64,000 nt of DNA from Marmoricola sp. (GCA_025964775.1 JAOPYE010000029.1:124001-188000), one strand, 5' to 3'; positions 1 through 8,466 are shown, counted from the stretch's first letter. Translations and numbers: made by a program. Notes: generated by a model from the sequence alone, not told the origin.

Positions 1-2682
1 CAGGGCAGCGCTCAAGGTCGAGCCGATGCCGACCTGGTTGCCGAAGGAGACCAGGACGAACTGCAACGTCGGATAGGTGCCTGCGCCCGAACTTCGCTGC
101 GTGTACAACGGCTGCACGTAGAGCAGGCCACCGCCGACCGGCAGGGTGAGCAGGTTGCCGTAGACGACCTTGCCGACGTTCTGCTTGAAGTTGCGTACGG
201 CGGCAGCGATCTTCGGATCACTGCTGAACTGGCTGGCGATCTGCGACGGACCCGAGACCTGGTTGGTGTCCGGCAGCCGCAGGATCTGGAACTGCCCGTA
301 CGTCGACGGGTCAGCGGCATCCGCGCCGACGGACATGAACGCCGACAAGTTCTGCTTGTTCGTCGGCGTGTAGACCGAGGTGAGCGAGAAGACCGGCTTC
401 GCGCCGGGGGTCGTCGCGACCGAGAGCCGGTACGGCGGCTGGGTGTTCTGCGCGTCCGAGGGGTCCTCGGGCACTTGCCAGGCGTCGTTGCCCTCGTAGA
501 ACGTCTTCGAGTCGGTCACGTGGTAGGTAGCGAGCATGTTGCGCTGCACCTTGTAGAGGTCCACGGGGTACCGGAAGTGCTGGAGCAGCTCCGGAGAGAT
601 GTCGCTCTTCGCCTTGACCACGCCGGGGAAGATGCTCTCCCAGGCCTTGAGGATCGGGTCCTTCGTATCCCACTCGTACAGCGTCACCGTGCCGTCGTAC
701 GCGTCGACCGTGGCCTTGACCGCGTTGCGCATGTAGTTGATCTGGTCGGTCGGCAGGGTCGCGTACGGCGACCGCGGAGCCGTCGAGTCCGACGTCATGT
801 CCTGCAGAGAACGCTTCTGCGACAGCGGGTAGCGATCGGTGGTCGTGTACCCGTCGAGGATCCAGACGATCTTGCCGTTCACGATCGCGGGCAACGCGTC
901 ACTGTCCACGGTCAGCCAGGGCGCGACCTTCTCGAGACGGGTGACCGGGCTGCGGTAGTAGAGCACCTTCGAGGCGGAGTTGACCCTCGAGGAGAGCACG
1001 AAGTTGGGATCGCCGAACTTCACGGCGTACAGGAGCTTGTGGAAGAACGACCCGATGGCGACGCCGTCCTTGCCGTGGTACGTGTTCGTCCGCGACTCCC
1101 CCGGCGAGCCGGAGCCCTGCGGTACGTCGAGCTCGACGCTCTTGGCGCCCTTGGGCTCGCCGACGATCGAGTACGGCGGGCTGTTCTCGCCGAAGTAGAT
1201 CTGCGGTCGGTACCCGTTCGGCGGGTTCGCGTCGGTCAGGACACCCTGCGGCGGCAGGTTCTTCTCGGCCCAGGCAGGCTGCCCGTTCGTGTCGAGCACC
1301 GGCTTGTTGTTCGCGTCCTGCTGGTTGCCGTAGGCCGCGATGATCCCGTAGCCGTGGGTGTAGACGGTGTGCAGGTTGGCCCACTTCTTCTGGGCGGTGG
1401 GCAAGCCGTTCAGGTTGATCTCGCGGGCGGCGACGACCATGTCGCGTTCCTGCCCGTTGATGTTGTAGCGGTCGACGTCCAGGACGTCGGGCACGCTGTA
1501 GTAGCCGCGTACCTGCTGGAGCTGGTCGAACGTGCTCGAGACCAGGTTCGGGTCGAGCAACCGGATCCCTGGCAGGGAGGCCGCATCAGCGAGGAGCTGT
1601 GGGTGCGTCAGTGTCGATGCAGCCGGGTACTCGGTGACCTTGGCGTCGTTGAGGCCGAACGCGGTCCGGGTGGCCTTGATGTTGTTGGCGATGAAGCTCG
1701 ATTCCTTGTCGGGCTCGTCCGGCTTGACCTGGTACTTCTGCACGAGCGCTGGCCACAGGCCTCCGAGCAGGATCGCGGACAGCGCGAACAGGGCCAGTCC
1801 CACGGCCGGGAGCATCCACGTCCGGCGTACGACGTTGGCGAAGAAGAGGAGCGCGCAGATGATCGCGATCGCCACCAGGATGTTGCGCGAGGGCAGCACA
1901 GCGTGGTCGCGCGAATAGGTCATGCCGGTGACGAGTCCGCCCGACTGTGAGGTCAGGTCGAACCGGCCGAGGTAGTAGCCCAGGCCCTTGAGCAGCACCA
2001 GCAGGCCCAGGACGACCGAGATCTGCGCCTGCGCCGGACCGGAGACCTTGCCCGATCGCGCCTGCAGCCGGATGCCGCCGTAGATGTAGTGCACGAAGAC
2101 CGAGGCGAGCAGCCCGATCACGAACGCCGTGATGGCGAAGTCGACCATCCAGTGCAACCACGGCAGCGTGAATACGTAGAAGCCGATGTCCTTGTGGAAG
2201 TACGGGTCCGTGGTGCCGAAGGACTGACGGTGGCTCCACAGCAGGTAGCTGCGCCACTGCCCGGCTGCCGAGGTGCCGGCGAACAGGGCGAAGACCGCGC
2301 TGATCGCGATCAGCAGGATGGTGCGGATCGGGGTGATGACCTCGCGGTACCGATCGAGGTTCGCCTGCTCCGGCGAATTCGCCCGGAACATCGGGCGCAG
2401 TCGGTAGGCCAGCGCCAGGTTGCCCCCGACGACCAGCGCCATGACGAGGCCGAAGATCACGAACAGCCCGATCTTGGTCCAGATCAGGGTGCTGAAGACG
2501 TGGCCGTAGCCGACGCTCGAGAACCAGAGGCTCTCGGTGTAGAACTTCGCGAACAACGAGAAGCCGATCAGCAGCACCGCCATCACGATCAGCGTGAGGA
2601 TCAGCGGTCGCGGCCGACGACCTTCACGCCGGGGCGGAGGAGCCTCGTGCTCACCGGGTTCGTCGGCGAAGAAGTCACTCAT
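1..2682 (-). CDS. UPF0182 family membrane protein (C-terminus beyond the window)
   Basis: The reverse strand is open from the ATG at 2682 to the window edge, giving about 894 residues without a stop, so the C-terminus is cut off. The protein begins MSDFFADEPGEHEAPPPRRE. About seven hydrophobic helices follow in the first 330 residues, then a long extracytoplasmic region rich in Tyr, Pro and Asn. This layout and motifs such as GYYSVPDVLDVDRYNING match UPF0182, a large conserved actinobacterial membrane family of unknown function, usually around 950-1000 aa. Its start overlaps the stop of the upstream PPA1309 gene by 8 nt, so the two are probably co-transcribed with the PDZ protease. The family call is firm; the function is unknown. 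Confidence 0.9.
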   Translation of the reverse strand, partial: MSDFFADEPGEHEAPPPRREGRRPRPLILTLIVMAVLLIGFSLFAKFYTESLWFSSVGYGHVFSTLIWTKIGLFVIFGLVMALVVGGNLALAYRLRPMFRANSPEQANLDRYREVITPIRTILLIAISAVFALFAGTSAAGQWRSYLLWSHRQSFGTTDPYFHKDIGFYVFTLPWLHWMVDFAITAFVIGLLASVFVHYIYGGIRLQARSGKVSGPAQAQISVVLGLLVLLKGLGYYLGRFDLTSQSGGLVTGMTYSRDHAVLPSRNILVAIAIICALLFFANVVRRTWMLPAVGLALFALSAILLGGLWPALVQKYQVKPDEPDKESSFIANNIKATRTAFGLNDAKVTEYPAASTLTHPQLLADAASLPGIRLLDPNLVSSTFDQLQQVRGYYSVPDVLDVDRYNINGQERDMVVAAREINLNGLPTAQKKWANLHTVYTHGYGIIAAYGNQQDANNKPVLDTNGQPAWAEKNLPPQGVLTDANPPNGYRPQIYFGENSPPYSIVGEPKGAKSVELDVPQGSGSPGESRTNTYHGKDGVAIGSFFHKLLYAVKFGDPNFVLSSRVNSASKVLYYRSPVTRLEKVAPWLTVDSDALPAIVNGKIVWILDGYTTTDRYPLSQKRSLQDMTSDSTAPRSPYATLPTDQINYMRNAVKATVDAYDGTVTLYEWDTKDPILKAWESIFPGVVKAKSDISPELLQHFRYPVDLYKVQRNMLATYHVTDSKTFYEGNDAWQVPEDPSDAQNTQPPYRLSVATTPGAKPVFSLTSVYTPTNKQNLSAFMSVGADAADPSTYGQFQILRLPDTNQVSGPSQIASQFSSDPKIAAAVRNFKQNVGKVVYGNLLTLPVGGGLLYVQPLYTQRSSGAGTYPTLQFVLVSFGNQVGIGSTLSAAL

Positions 2683-3238
2683 CGGACGCTGTCTCCTCTT
2701 CGAGCGTGGCGTGCAGCTGGATCAACAGCCCCGGGACGAGGTCGGGTCCGGTCAGGACCAGATCGTCCGCGTCATGCGACCTTAACCGCAACGCGCACGC
2801 CGCGTCGCCGGCTCGCAGGGCGGCCGCTACGATGCGAACCTCCTGGCGATCGGGGTGGTTCGCGGCGAAATCCCTGGCCGACTGTGGGTCCGCAGGGATC
2901 TCCACGTCGACGTCGGGCGGGAGCACGAGCCGTTCGGCGATCACGGCGATCCCGGTGACCTCGCTCGGCCAGGTGATCTGGGCGAGCACGTCCTCGAGGC
3001 TCTGACCCGGGGCCAGCGGCTCCTGCTCGATCGGCGTGAGGGGCGTGACCGCACCCGAGTCGAGTCCGAGCGAGGCAGCCAGCCCGGGCTCACGGCGTAC
3101 GAGCTCAGCGGTGTCGGCGAGGGCGAAGATCCGCTCGGCCTGGTCCCAGCCGCCTTCACTGGCATGCGCCTCGAGCTCGCGGACGACGTCGTACAACGGA
3201 CCTTGGTGATGCTGCAGCGTCGGCGGAACCTCGCTCAT
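2675..3238 (-). CDS. PPA1309 family protein
   Basis: This 187-aa soluble acidic protein begins MSEVPPTLQHHQGPLYDVV. It matches the PPA1309 family, a conserved actinobacterial family of unknown function. I chose the ATG at 3238 because it overlaps the stop of the upstream protease gene as ATGA, the typical translational coupling in this window. A start 14 codons further upstream would lie inside the protease gene. No signal peptide or membrane segment is visible. The order protease, PPA1309, UPF0182 is one I recall from many actinobacteria, which suggests a shared but undefined envelope role. Confidence 0.82.
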   Translation of the reverse strand: MSEVPPTLQHHQGPLYDVVRELEAHASEGGWDQAERIFALADTAELVRREPGLAASLGLDSGAVTPLTPIEQEPLAPGQSLEDVLAQITWPSEVTGIAVIAERLVLPPDVDVEIPADPQSARDFAANHPDRQEVRIVAAALRAGDAACALRLRSHDADDLVLTGPDLVPGLLIQLHATLEEETASDE

Positions 3239-4293
3239 CCGGTGCACCTCGGCAAGTCGGCCTGGGGGTTCTCCCGCCATGCGGTGATGGCATCGATCGC
3301 GTTCTGGAGGGTGTGCACCTTGACGAGCCGCATCCGGTTCGGGTCGTAGTCCGCCGTCAACGCCTCGGCGCAGTTCTCGCTCGGCACCAGGAACAGCTGC
3401 GCGCCGTCACGCTGGGCCGCGGGGATCTTCTGCCCGATCCCGCCGATCGCTCCGACGGTGCCGTCGGCGCTGATCTCGCCGGTGCCGGCGACGACCTTGC
3501 CTCCGGTCAGCGAGCCCGGGGTCAGCAGGTCGTAGATCGACAACGCGAACATCATGCCCGCCGAGGGACCACCGATGCTGTCCGAGAGCCGGATCGCGAC
3601 CGTGAACGGGAACCGGTAGGACTCCTTGATCCCCACGTTGATGCGTGAGCTCCTGGCATCGTCGGTCGCCGGCCGGGTGACGATCGAGACCTTCCTGGTG
3701 GTGCTGTTGCGCACGATCGTGATGACGGCCTTCGAGCCGGGCTTGATCGCGCGGATGCTGTTGATCAGAGCCGTCGCGTCCGTGGTCGCGTGGCCGTCCA
3801 CGGCGGTGACGACGTCACCCTTCCTCAGCAGACCGTCGGAGGCGCCTCCCTTGGTCACGTCGTCGACGGTGACCGTGATGCCGTACCTGATCCCGAGGGC
3901 GTTGAGCGCCGCGGCCGTGGCATCGTCCTGCGAGGAGGTCATCTCGACCGCCGACTGCTGCTGGACACTCTTGGCGGTCGACGCCGGCTGGTAGACCGCG
4001 GCCCGCGGCAGCACTGCTGTCTGCGGGTCGATCCAGCGCTGCATCGCCACGACGAAGCTGATCTTCTCGTCGGGACCGCTGGGATAGACCGTCACCATCC
4101 GCAGGCCGCCGGTGTCGGGGTAGACCGCGTGCCCGGAGACGTCGAGGATCTTCTTGCCGTCGAACGTACCCAGGACGTTGATCGTCGGGCCGGGAAGGAA
4201 GGTGACGTACGGCGTCGGCCGCACCAGGGTGACCGCGAGCAGCACGAAGCCCACCGACAGCGCGATCAGGCTCGCGAGCGAACGGCGACTCAT
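3235..4293 (-). CDS. PDZ domain Lon-like (S16) serine protease, YlbL type
   Basis: The 352-aa protein has an N-terminal signal anchor (residues 8-26), a PDZ domain around residues 140-215 (GLLRKGDVVTAVDGH) and a C-terminal Lon-type S16 peptidase domain. The catalytic serine lies in GGPSAGMMFALS and the catalytic lysine in GGIGQKIPAAQ, so the Ser-Lys dyad is intact. There is no AAA+ domain, as is usual in the YlbL family of membrane-anchored secreted proteases. It heads a tightly overlapping cluster with the PPA1309 and UPF0182 genes. Its substrate is unknown. Confidence 0.9.
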   Translation of the reverse strand: MSRRSLASLIALSVGFVLLAVTLVRPTPYVTFLPGPTINVLGTFDGKKILDVSGHAVYPDTGGLRMVTVYPSGPDEKISFVVAMQRWIDPQTAVLPRAAVYQPASTAKSVQQQSAVEMTSSQDDATAAALNALGIRYGITVTVDDVTKGGASDGLLRKGDVVTAVDGHATTDATALINSIRAIKPGSKAVITIVRNSTTRKVSIVTRPATDDARSSRINVGIKESYRFPFTVAIRLSDSIGGPSAGMMFALSIYDLLTPGSLTGGKVVAGTGEISADGTVGAIGGIGQKIPAAQRDGAQLFLVPSENCAEALTADYDPNRMRLVKVHTLQNAIDAITAWRENPQADLPRCTG

Positions 4294-4359
4294 GTCCTCA
4301 CCCTCTCAAACGCCTGAAATACGGCCGCGCGCGACCCGGCGCGCACGAGCCAGCAGGAA

Positions 4360-4617
4360 TCAGGCAGAGCGACGGGTGGGTCCGGGCTGGTCGCTGCGTC
4401 GTACGGCGACCCCGGTGCTGCGCTCGCGGGTCCGAGCCAGCGGCCGCGCCCGATCGGGACCGGCCGTCGGCATCGGACGCAGGATCGCGGCGGCGAAGCG
4501 TTCCTGGTCGGCCTCGGACATCTCGCGCTCGGGCCGCGCGCGACCGACCCAGGCAACCACGATCATCGCCGTGCCGGTGACGGTGGCGGCCGGAAGCAGC
4601 CAGAGCAGGATGTTCAC
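4360..4617 (-). CDS. small single-pass membrane protein, unknown function
   Basis: From the GTG at 4617 this encodes 85 aa beginning VNILLWLLPAATVTGTAMIV. One transmembrane helix spans residues 2-25 and a basic, proline-rich cytoplasmic tail follows. I chose the GTG because translation from it begins directly with the hydrophobic segment. The same frame is open upstream, but there it only mirrors the end of cheB. It lies between the protease and cheB on the same strand, with a gap of about 66 nt to the protease start. I do not recognise a family. Confidence 0.55.
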   Translation of the reverse strand: MNILLWLLPAATVTGTAMIVVAWVGRARPEREMSEADQERFAAAILRPMPTAGPDRARPLARTRERSTGVAVRRSDQPGPTRRSA

Positions 4618-4655
4618 GGGTCCATGATGCCGATCAGGTCGGTCCGAACCCCGCC

Positions 4656-5717
4656 TCAACACGCACTGACGAGCTTCCCCGCGATCTCCTCGAGCGGCAG
4701 CACGTCGTGCGCCAACCCGGCGGTCGCGACCGCTCCGGGCATTCCCCACACGACCGAGCTCGCTTCGTCCTGGACCACGATCCGGGCTCCGCGCGCGGAG
4801 AGCAGCTGGCACCCGATCAGTCCGTCCTGGCCCATTCCGGTGAGGATGACCGCGGTCGCAGCACCGTCGTAGGCGTCAGCGGCAGAGCGGAACAGGGCAT
4901 CGACCGCAGGCCGGCAGAAGTTCTCCTGCGGCCCGTCGTCGAGCTCGGTGCGGACCAGCCCGGCCGACCAACGCACCCGGAGGTGGAAACCGCCCGGGGC
5001 GATCAGGACCTCACCGGCGCGCGGGACCTCGTCGGCCACCGCCTCCCGCACCGTCAGGGCCGAGATGCGATCGAGGCGCTCGGCGAACATGGTCGTGAAC
5101 AGCGGGGGCATGTGCTGGACCACCAGGACGGGCACCGGCAGCGTTCCCGGCAACTGCTCCAGCACCCGCGAAAGTGCATCCGGCCCGCCGGTCGAGCAGC
5201 CGATCAGCAGCACCTCGGCGGGCTTGGTGACGGCCGGCGCCAGCGGCACCGGTTCCCTCGCGGCGCGCCGTTCGGCGCCGGTGACCGTGCCGGGGTTGCG
5301 CGCGACCAGGCGGTGAGCACCGACCAGTGCCTTGACCTTCGGTATCAGCTGCTCGCGGACGCTGGCCATCGACTCGGCCATGCTGGTCGTGTTCGACGGC
5401 TTCGTGACGAAGTCGGAGGCACCCAGCGAGAGCGCCTCGAGAGTCTTGGTCGCGCCCTTCTCGGTCAGGGTGCTGAACATGATGACCGGCAACCGCGGGT
5501 GCCTGCGCCGGATCGCGTCCAGGGCGCCGAGCCCGTCGAGGATCGGCATCTCGATGTCGAGGGTGACCGCGTCCGGCGCCAGCTCGTCGACCATGGTGAT
5601 CGCGTCGCGGCCGTTGCTCGCCGTGCCGACGACCTCGATCCCGGGATCCAGGGCCAGGGACGTCGTCACCAGGCGACGTACAAGCGCCGAATCGTCGACG
5701 ACCAGGACACGAATCAC
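4656..5717 (-). CDS. cheB: Protein-glutamate methylesterase/glutamine deamidase CheB
   Basis: The protein is 353 aa. Residues 1-120 are a receiver domain with the acidic pair at 8-9 and phospho-acceptor D54 (VTLDIEMP). A linker follows, then the methylesterase domain from about residue 165 with Ser175 (GCSTGGP), His202 (VVQHMP) and Asp298 (TGMGQDG). All catalytic residues are present. CheB removes methyl groups from chemoreceptors after phosphorylation by CheA. It starts at GTG 5717 and is divergent from cheR, which supplies the opposing methyltransferase. A FliA-like promoter ends 9 nt before the GTG, so the mRNA is probably leaderless. No receptor, cheA or cheW gene is in the window. Confidence 0.97.
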   Translation of the reverse strand: MIRVLVVDDSALVRRLVTTSLALDPGIEVVGTASNGRDAITMVDELAPDAVTLDIEMPILDGLGALDAIRRRHPRLPVIMFSTLTEKGATKTLEALSLGASDFVTKPSNTTSMAESMASVREQLIPKVKALVGAHRLVARNPGTVTGAERRAAREPVPLAPAVTKPAEVLLIGCSTGGPDALSRVLEQLPGTLPVPVLVVQHMPPLFTTMFAERLDRISALTVREAVADEVPRAGEVLIAPGGFHLRVRWSAGLVRTELDDGPQENFCRPAVDALFRSAADAYDGAATAVILTGMGQDGLIGCQLLSARGARIVVQDEASSVVWGMPGAVATAGLAHDVLPLEEIAGKLVSAC

Positions 5718-5726
5718 GCCTGACCC

Positions 5727-5752
5727 ATCGGCACCGTGGTCCCGGTCCTGAG
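5727..5752 (-). promoter_or_regulatory. FliA-type promoter for cheB
   Basis: Read on the minus strand, CTCA (5752-5749) is followed by 16 nt and GCCGAT (5732-5727). This matches the CTCA-N15-17-GCCGAA pattern that I recall for FliA-family sigma factors of flagellated actinomycetes. Nine nt separate the -10 element from the cheB GTG, so the transcript start should fall at or just before the start codon. Confidence 0.65.
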
Positions 5753-5777
5753 AGCCTCGGCCGGGACCGTCCTTATT

Positions 5778-5803
5778 CTCAGGAGAGCGACCCGACGACC
5801 GAT
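5778..5803 (+). promoter_or_regulatory. FliA-type promoter for cheR
   Basis: CTCA (5778-5781) is followed by 16 nt and ACCGAT (5798-5803). Nine nt separate it from the GTG of cheR at 5813. It is the geometric mirror of the cheB promoter, with the two -35 elements 25 bp apart. ACCGAT is a weaker match than the other -10 elements. Confidence 0.5.
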
Positions 5804-5812
5804 GGGGTCGCC

Positions 5813-6664
5813 GTGACGATCACCCAGACAAGCTTCGCCTTCGTCTCCGACCTGGTACGTCGGGAGACCGCGATGCTCTATGACCCCGGCAAGGAGTACC
5901 TCGTCGAGGCCCGGCTGCTGCCGTTGGCCCGCGAGGCCGGTTGCCCCGACGTCGACTCGTACGTCGCGAAGCTGGTGACCAACCCGGCCGAACGCGACAA
6001 GGTGCTCGACGCGCTGACCATCAACGAGACGTCCTGGTTCCGCGACAACGCGCCGTACCAGGCCTTCACCGACATGATGCTGCCGCCGTTGCTGGCGGCC
6101 CGCAGCCACGTGCGCCACCTGTCGATCTGGTCGGCCGCCTGCTCCAGCGGGCAGGAGGCCTACAGCCTCGCGATGTTGCTGGACCAGCACCTGCCGTCGG
6201 GCTGGACCGCCCAGATCCTGGCTAGCGATGTCTCCAGCACGATGCTCGACCGGGTCCGCGCGGGGCGCTACAGCCAGGTCGAGATGAACCGCGGGATGCC
6301 GGCCACCTCCCTGGTGAAGTACTTCAGCCGGACCGGCAGCGAGTGGGAGGTCTGCGACGACCTCAAGAAGATGGTGCGCACCCAGTCGCTGAACCTGTCG
6401 ACACCGTTCCCGCTGCTGCCGACGTTCGACATCGTCTTCCTGCGCAACGTGCTCATCTACTTCGACCTGGACACGAAGCGCGACATCCTGCGCCGGGTGC
6501 ACCGCGTCGTCGCGTCGGACGGCTTCCTGCTGCTCGGCACGTCCGAGACCACCCTCGACCTCGACGAGCACTGGGGCCGCGAAGCCCACGGCCGGGTCCA
6601 GGTCCACCGACCCACCACGACCGCTGCCGAGCAGTGGCAGCCGACCGCCATGACAGGAGCCTGA
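5813..6664 (+). CDS. cheR: Chemotaxis protein methyltransferase CheR
   Basis: This 283-aa protein starts at GTG 5813. The N-terminal helical CheR domain (residues about 5-75) contains INETSWFRD. The SAM-binding Rossmann domain follows, with the motif SAACSSGQEAYSLAM (about 101-115) and FDIVFLRNVLIYFD near residue 210. CheR methylates glutamates of chemoreceptors with S-adenosylmethionine and opposes CheB. It is the first gene of a plus-strand chemotaxis operon, and cheY follows after 3 nt. The length is normal for the family. A FliA-like element lies 9 nt before the start. Confidence 0.96.
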   Translation: MTITQTSFAFVSDLVRRETAMLYDPGKEYLVEARLLPLAREAGCPDVDSYVAKLVTNPAERDKVLDALTINETSWFRDNAPYQAFTDMMLPPLLAARSHVRHLSIWSAACSSGQEAYSLAMLLDQHLPSGWTAQILASDVSSTMLDRVRAGRYSQVEMNRGMPATSLVKYFSRTGSEWEVCDDLKKMVRTQSLNLSTPFPLLPTFDIVFLRNVLIYFDLDTKRDILRRVHRVVASDGFLLLGTSETTLDLDEHWGREAHGRVQVHRPTTTAAEQWQPTAMTGA

Positions 6665-6667
6665 CCC

Positions 6668-7051
6668 ATGTACGCGCTGATCATCGACGACTCGCGAGCG
6701 ATGCGGAGCATCCTGCGCCGCATCGTCACCGACCTCGGCTTCGAGACCCTCCAGGCCGGCGACGGCCAGGAGGCGCTCGACCACCTCGAGGCCGGCCGGA
6801 TCCCGACCCTGTGCCTGATCGACTGGAACATGCCCGTGATGGACGGCTACACCTTCATCACCCGGGTCCGGGCCAACGCCGCGTGGCGTGACATCACCCT
6901 GATGATGGTGACCACCGAGAGCGAGCACGGTCAGATCGTGCGTGCCCTCGCGGCGGGCGCCCACGAGTACGTGATCAAGCCGTTCACCCCCGACGCCATC
7001 GCCGACAAGCTGGAGATGCTCGGCCTCGTCGCGAAGCCGGTGCCGGCGTGA
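6668..7051 (+). CDS. cheY: CheY-type single-domain response regulator (first copy)
   Basis: This is a 127-aa stand-alone receiver domain. It has the acidic pair D7-D8, phospho-acceptor D52 (LCLIDWNMP), Thr at 82-83 and Lys104 (VIKPFTP). There is no output domain. Phospho-CheY normally binds the flagellar switch. It overlaps cheX by 4 nt (GTGA), so regulator and candidate phosphatase are translationally coupled. A second CheY follows downstream. The two differ considerably, so this is not a recent duplication. Confidence 0.93.
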   Translation: MYALIIDDSRAMRSILRRIVTDLGFETLQAGDGQEALDHLEAGRIPTLCLIDWNMPVMDGYTFITRVRANAAWRDITLMMVTTESEHGQIVRALAAGAHEYVIKPFTPDAIADKLEMLGLVAKPVPA

Positions 7052-7515
7052 GTACTGTTGTGGAGCCGTCGCTGACCGACGTGCGGATGGTCGTCGAGGA
7101 GGTCTGGACCTCGTTCCTCGGGGCCGAGGACCCGCTGCTGCCGATGGCGCCCGGAACCCTCGATGTCGGATGGTCGGCCGCCGTGACCGTGTCCGGCGAG
7201 TGGCAGGGCGCGGTCAGCGTCGAGCTGCCGCGCTCGATGGCCGAGGAGATCGCCCGGCGGATGCTGGGTCTCGACGACGAGGTGGACAGCGTCGGTGACG
7301 ACGACGTCGCCGACGCCGTCGGCGAGCTGGTCAACATGATCGGCGGCAACGTCAAGAGCCTGATGCCTGGACCCAGCGCGCTGTCGCTGCCCGTGGTCGC
7401 GGCGGGTCGGGTCGCACGTGCCTCGGACGTCATCGAGGCCTGTCGTCTCGATGCGTCCTGGGCCGGCGCTCCGCTCCTGGTCAGCGTTCACGTCCGCCAT
7501 CCCGAGAAGGGCTGA
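7048..7515 (+). CDS. cheX: CheX-type CheY-P phosphatase
   Basis: The 155-aa protein has the CheC/CheX/FliY phosphatase helix GELVNMIGGNVKSL, with E93 and N96 in the ExxN catalytic arrangement and N101 beyond it. Only one such helix is present, as in CheX (CheC has two). The predicted role is to dephosphorylate CheY-P and end the signal. It lies between the two cheY genes, overlapping the first by 4 nt and ending 5 nt before the second. Assignment to CheX rather than CheC rests on length and the single motif. Confidence 0.85.
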   Translation: MSTVVEPSLTDVRMVVEEVWTSFLGAEDPLLPMAPGTLDVGWSAAVTVSGEWQGAVSVELPRSMAEEIARRMLGLDDEVDSVGDDDVADAVGELVNMIGGNVKSLMPGPSALSLPVVAAGRVARASDVIEACRLDASWAGAPLLVSVHVRHPEKG

Positions 7516-7520
7516 TCGGT

Positions 7521-7886
7521 ATGAAGATCCTGGTCGCCGACGACAGTCGGGTGATGCGCCAGATCGTGATCCGCACCCTGCGCCAGGCCGGGTACGCCGG
7601 CCACGACATCGTCGAGGCCGAGAACGGACGCGACGCGCTCGACAAGGTGCGCAGCGAGTCGCCGGACCTGGTCCTCTCGGACTGGAACATGCCCGAGATG
7701 AGCGGCATCGACCTGCTCGCCACCCTGCGCCAGAGCGGCTCGACGGTCCCGTTCGGCTTCGTGACCTCCGAAGGCTCACCGGACATGCGCGCCCGGGCGA
7801 GCGCGGGCGGCGCACTGTTCCTGATCGCCAAGCCGTTCACCCCTGAGGCGTTCGACGAGGTGCTCGCGCCGGTCCTGAAGGGTTGA
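7521..7886 (+). CDS. cheY: CheY-type single-domain response regulator (second copy)
   Basis: This 121-aa receiver domain has acidic pair D7-D8, phospho-acceptor D54 (VLSDWNMP), Thr82 in GFVTSEG and Lys104 (IAKPFTP). All phosphorylation residues are present. It follows cheX closely and is followed by the CheX-like gene at 7901. With one CheY on each side of cheX, one may act as the motor-binding regulator and the other as a phosphate sink or be dedicated to another target. The sequence does not show which. Confidence 0.93.
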   Translation: MKILVADDSRVMRQIVIRTLRQAGYAGHDIVEAENGRDALDKVRSESPDLVLSDWNMPEMSGIDLLATLRQSGSTVPFGFVTSEGSPDMRARASAGGALFLIAKPFTPEAFDEVLAPVLKG

Positions 7887-7900
7887 GGGCGGCACCTGAG

Positions 7901-8383
7901 ATGACGATGCACCTGCCGGCCACCAAGGAGATCCGCGACCTGCTCACCGAGCTGCTCGACCGCGACGTCCAGGTCGCGCCGAACGCGCCCCTGGCACCGA
8001 CCGCTGCCAACCCCTGCACCGTCGGTGTGTACGTCGACGACTCGTTGCAGGTGGCCGCGGTCGCCGTGTTCGACCTGGCGTTCTCGGCCCGCACCGGGGC
8101 ATCGATCGGCCTCGTGCCGCCGACAGGTGCCGAGACCGCGATCGCCGAAGGAAGCCTGAACGAGACCCTGCGCGAGAACCTCTACGAGGTGCTCAACATC
8201 GCCGCGTCGCTCTTCAACGTCGAGGGCGCGACCCATGTCCGTCTCTACGACGTGCACCACGCCGGCTCGCCCTGCCCCGGCGACATCCTCGCCCGCGCCC
8301 TGACCCTGGGCCGCCGCGAGGACCTGGTGGCCGAGGTCGCCGGTTACGGATCCGGCCGGCTCTCCGTCGTCCTCACGGCCTAG
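7901..8383 (+). CDS. Conserved hypothetical protein with a CheX-like helix
   Basis: This 160-aa protein begins MTMHLPATKEIRDLLTELL. A TTG at 7883 overlapping the cheY stop is an alternative start, but the ATG has a G-rich ribosome site upstream. I do not recognise a named family. Residues 92-106 read ENLYEVLNIAASLFN. This places Glu96 and Asn99 in the ExxN arrangement of CheC/CheX phosphatases, on a predicted helix after a beta-rich N-terminal half. It is the last gene of the chemotaxis operon. A second CheY-P phosphatase or a degenerate CheX-fold scaffold is plausible but inferred from the motif and context only. Confidence 0.6.
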   Translation: MTMHLPATKEIRDLLTELLDRDVQVAPNAPLAPTAANPCTVGVYVDDSLQVAAVAVFDLAFSARTGASIGLVPPTGAETAIAEGSLNETLRENLYEVLNIAASLFNVEGATHVRLYDVHHAGSPCPGDILARALTLGRREDLVAEVAGYGSGRLSVVLTA

Positions 8384-8440
8384 AACTCAGGACCAAAGGC
8401 CCGAACGAACTGCCGTATCAGCCGAAATGTCCGGTTCTTG

Positions 8441-8466
8441 CTCAAGCCCGCAGGCCCCGGACCGAA
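8441..8466 (+). promoter_or_regulatory. FliA-type promoter for the flgB-flgE operon
   Basis: CTCA (8441-8444), 16 nt, then ACCGAA (8461-8466), in the 156-bp gap between the chemotaxis operon and flgB. The predicted leader is about 65 nt and contains GGAGG (8530-8534) five nt before the flgB GTG. Confidence 0.6.

Noticed and set aside
475..1950. Long plus-strand open frame opposite the UPF0182 gene
   Set aside because: It is a mirror frame of a high-GC gene; the encoded sequence is Arg/Val/Asp-rich without domains, while the minus strand carries a clear UPF0182 protein.
7883..7900. TTG 7883 as the start of the CheX-like gene
   Set aside because: The ATG at 7901 has a better ribosome site; the TTG remains possible because it overlaps the cheY stop.
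8386..8430. Additional CTCAGG and GCCGAAATG motifs upstream of flgB as a second promoter
   Set aside because: The distance between them (about 31 nt) or to AACGAA (14 nt) does not fit the 16-nt spacer seen at the other six sites.
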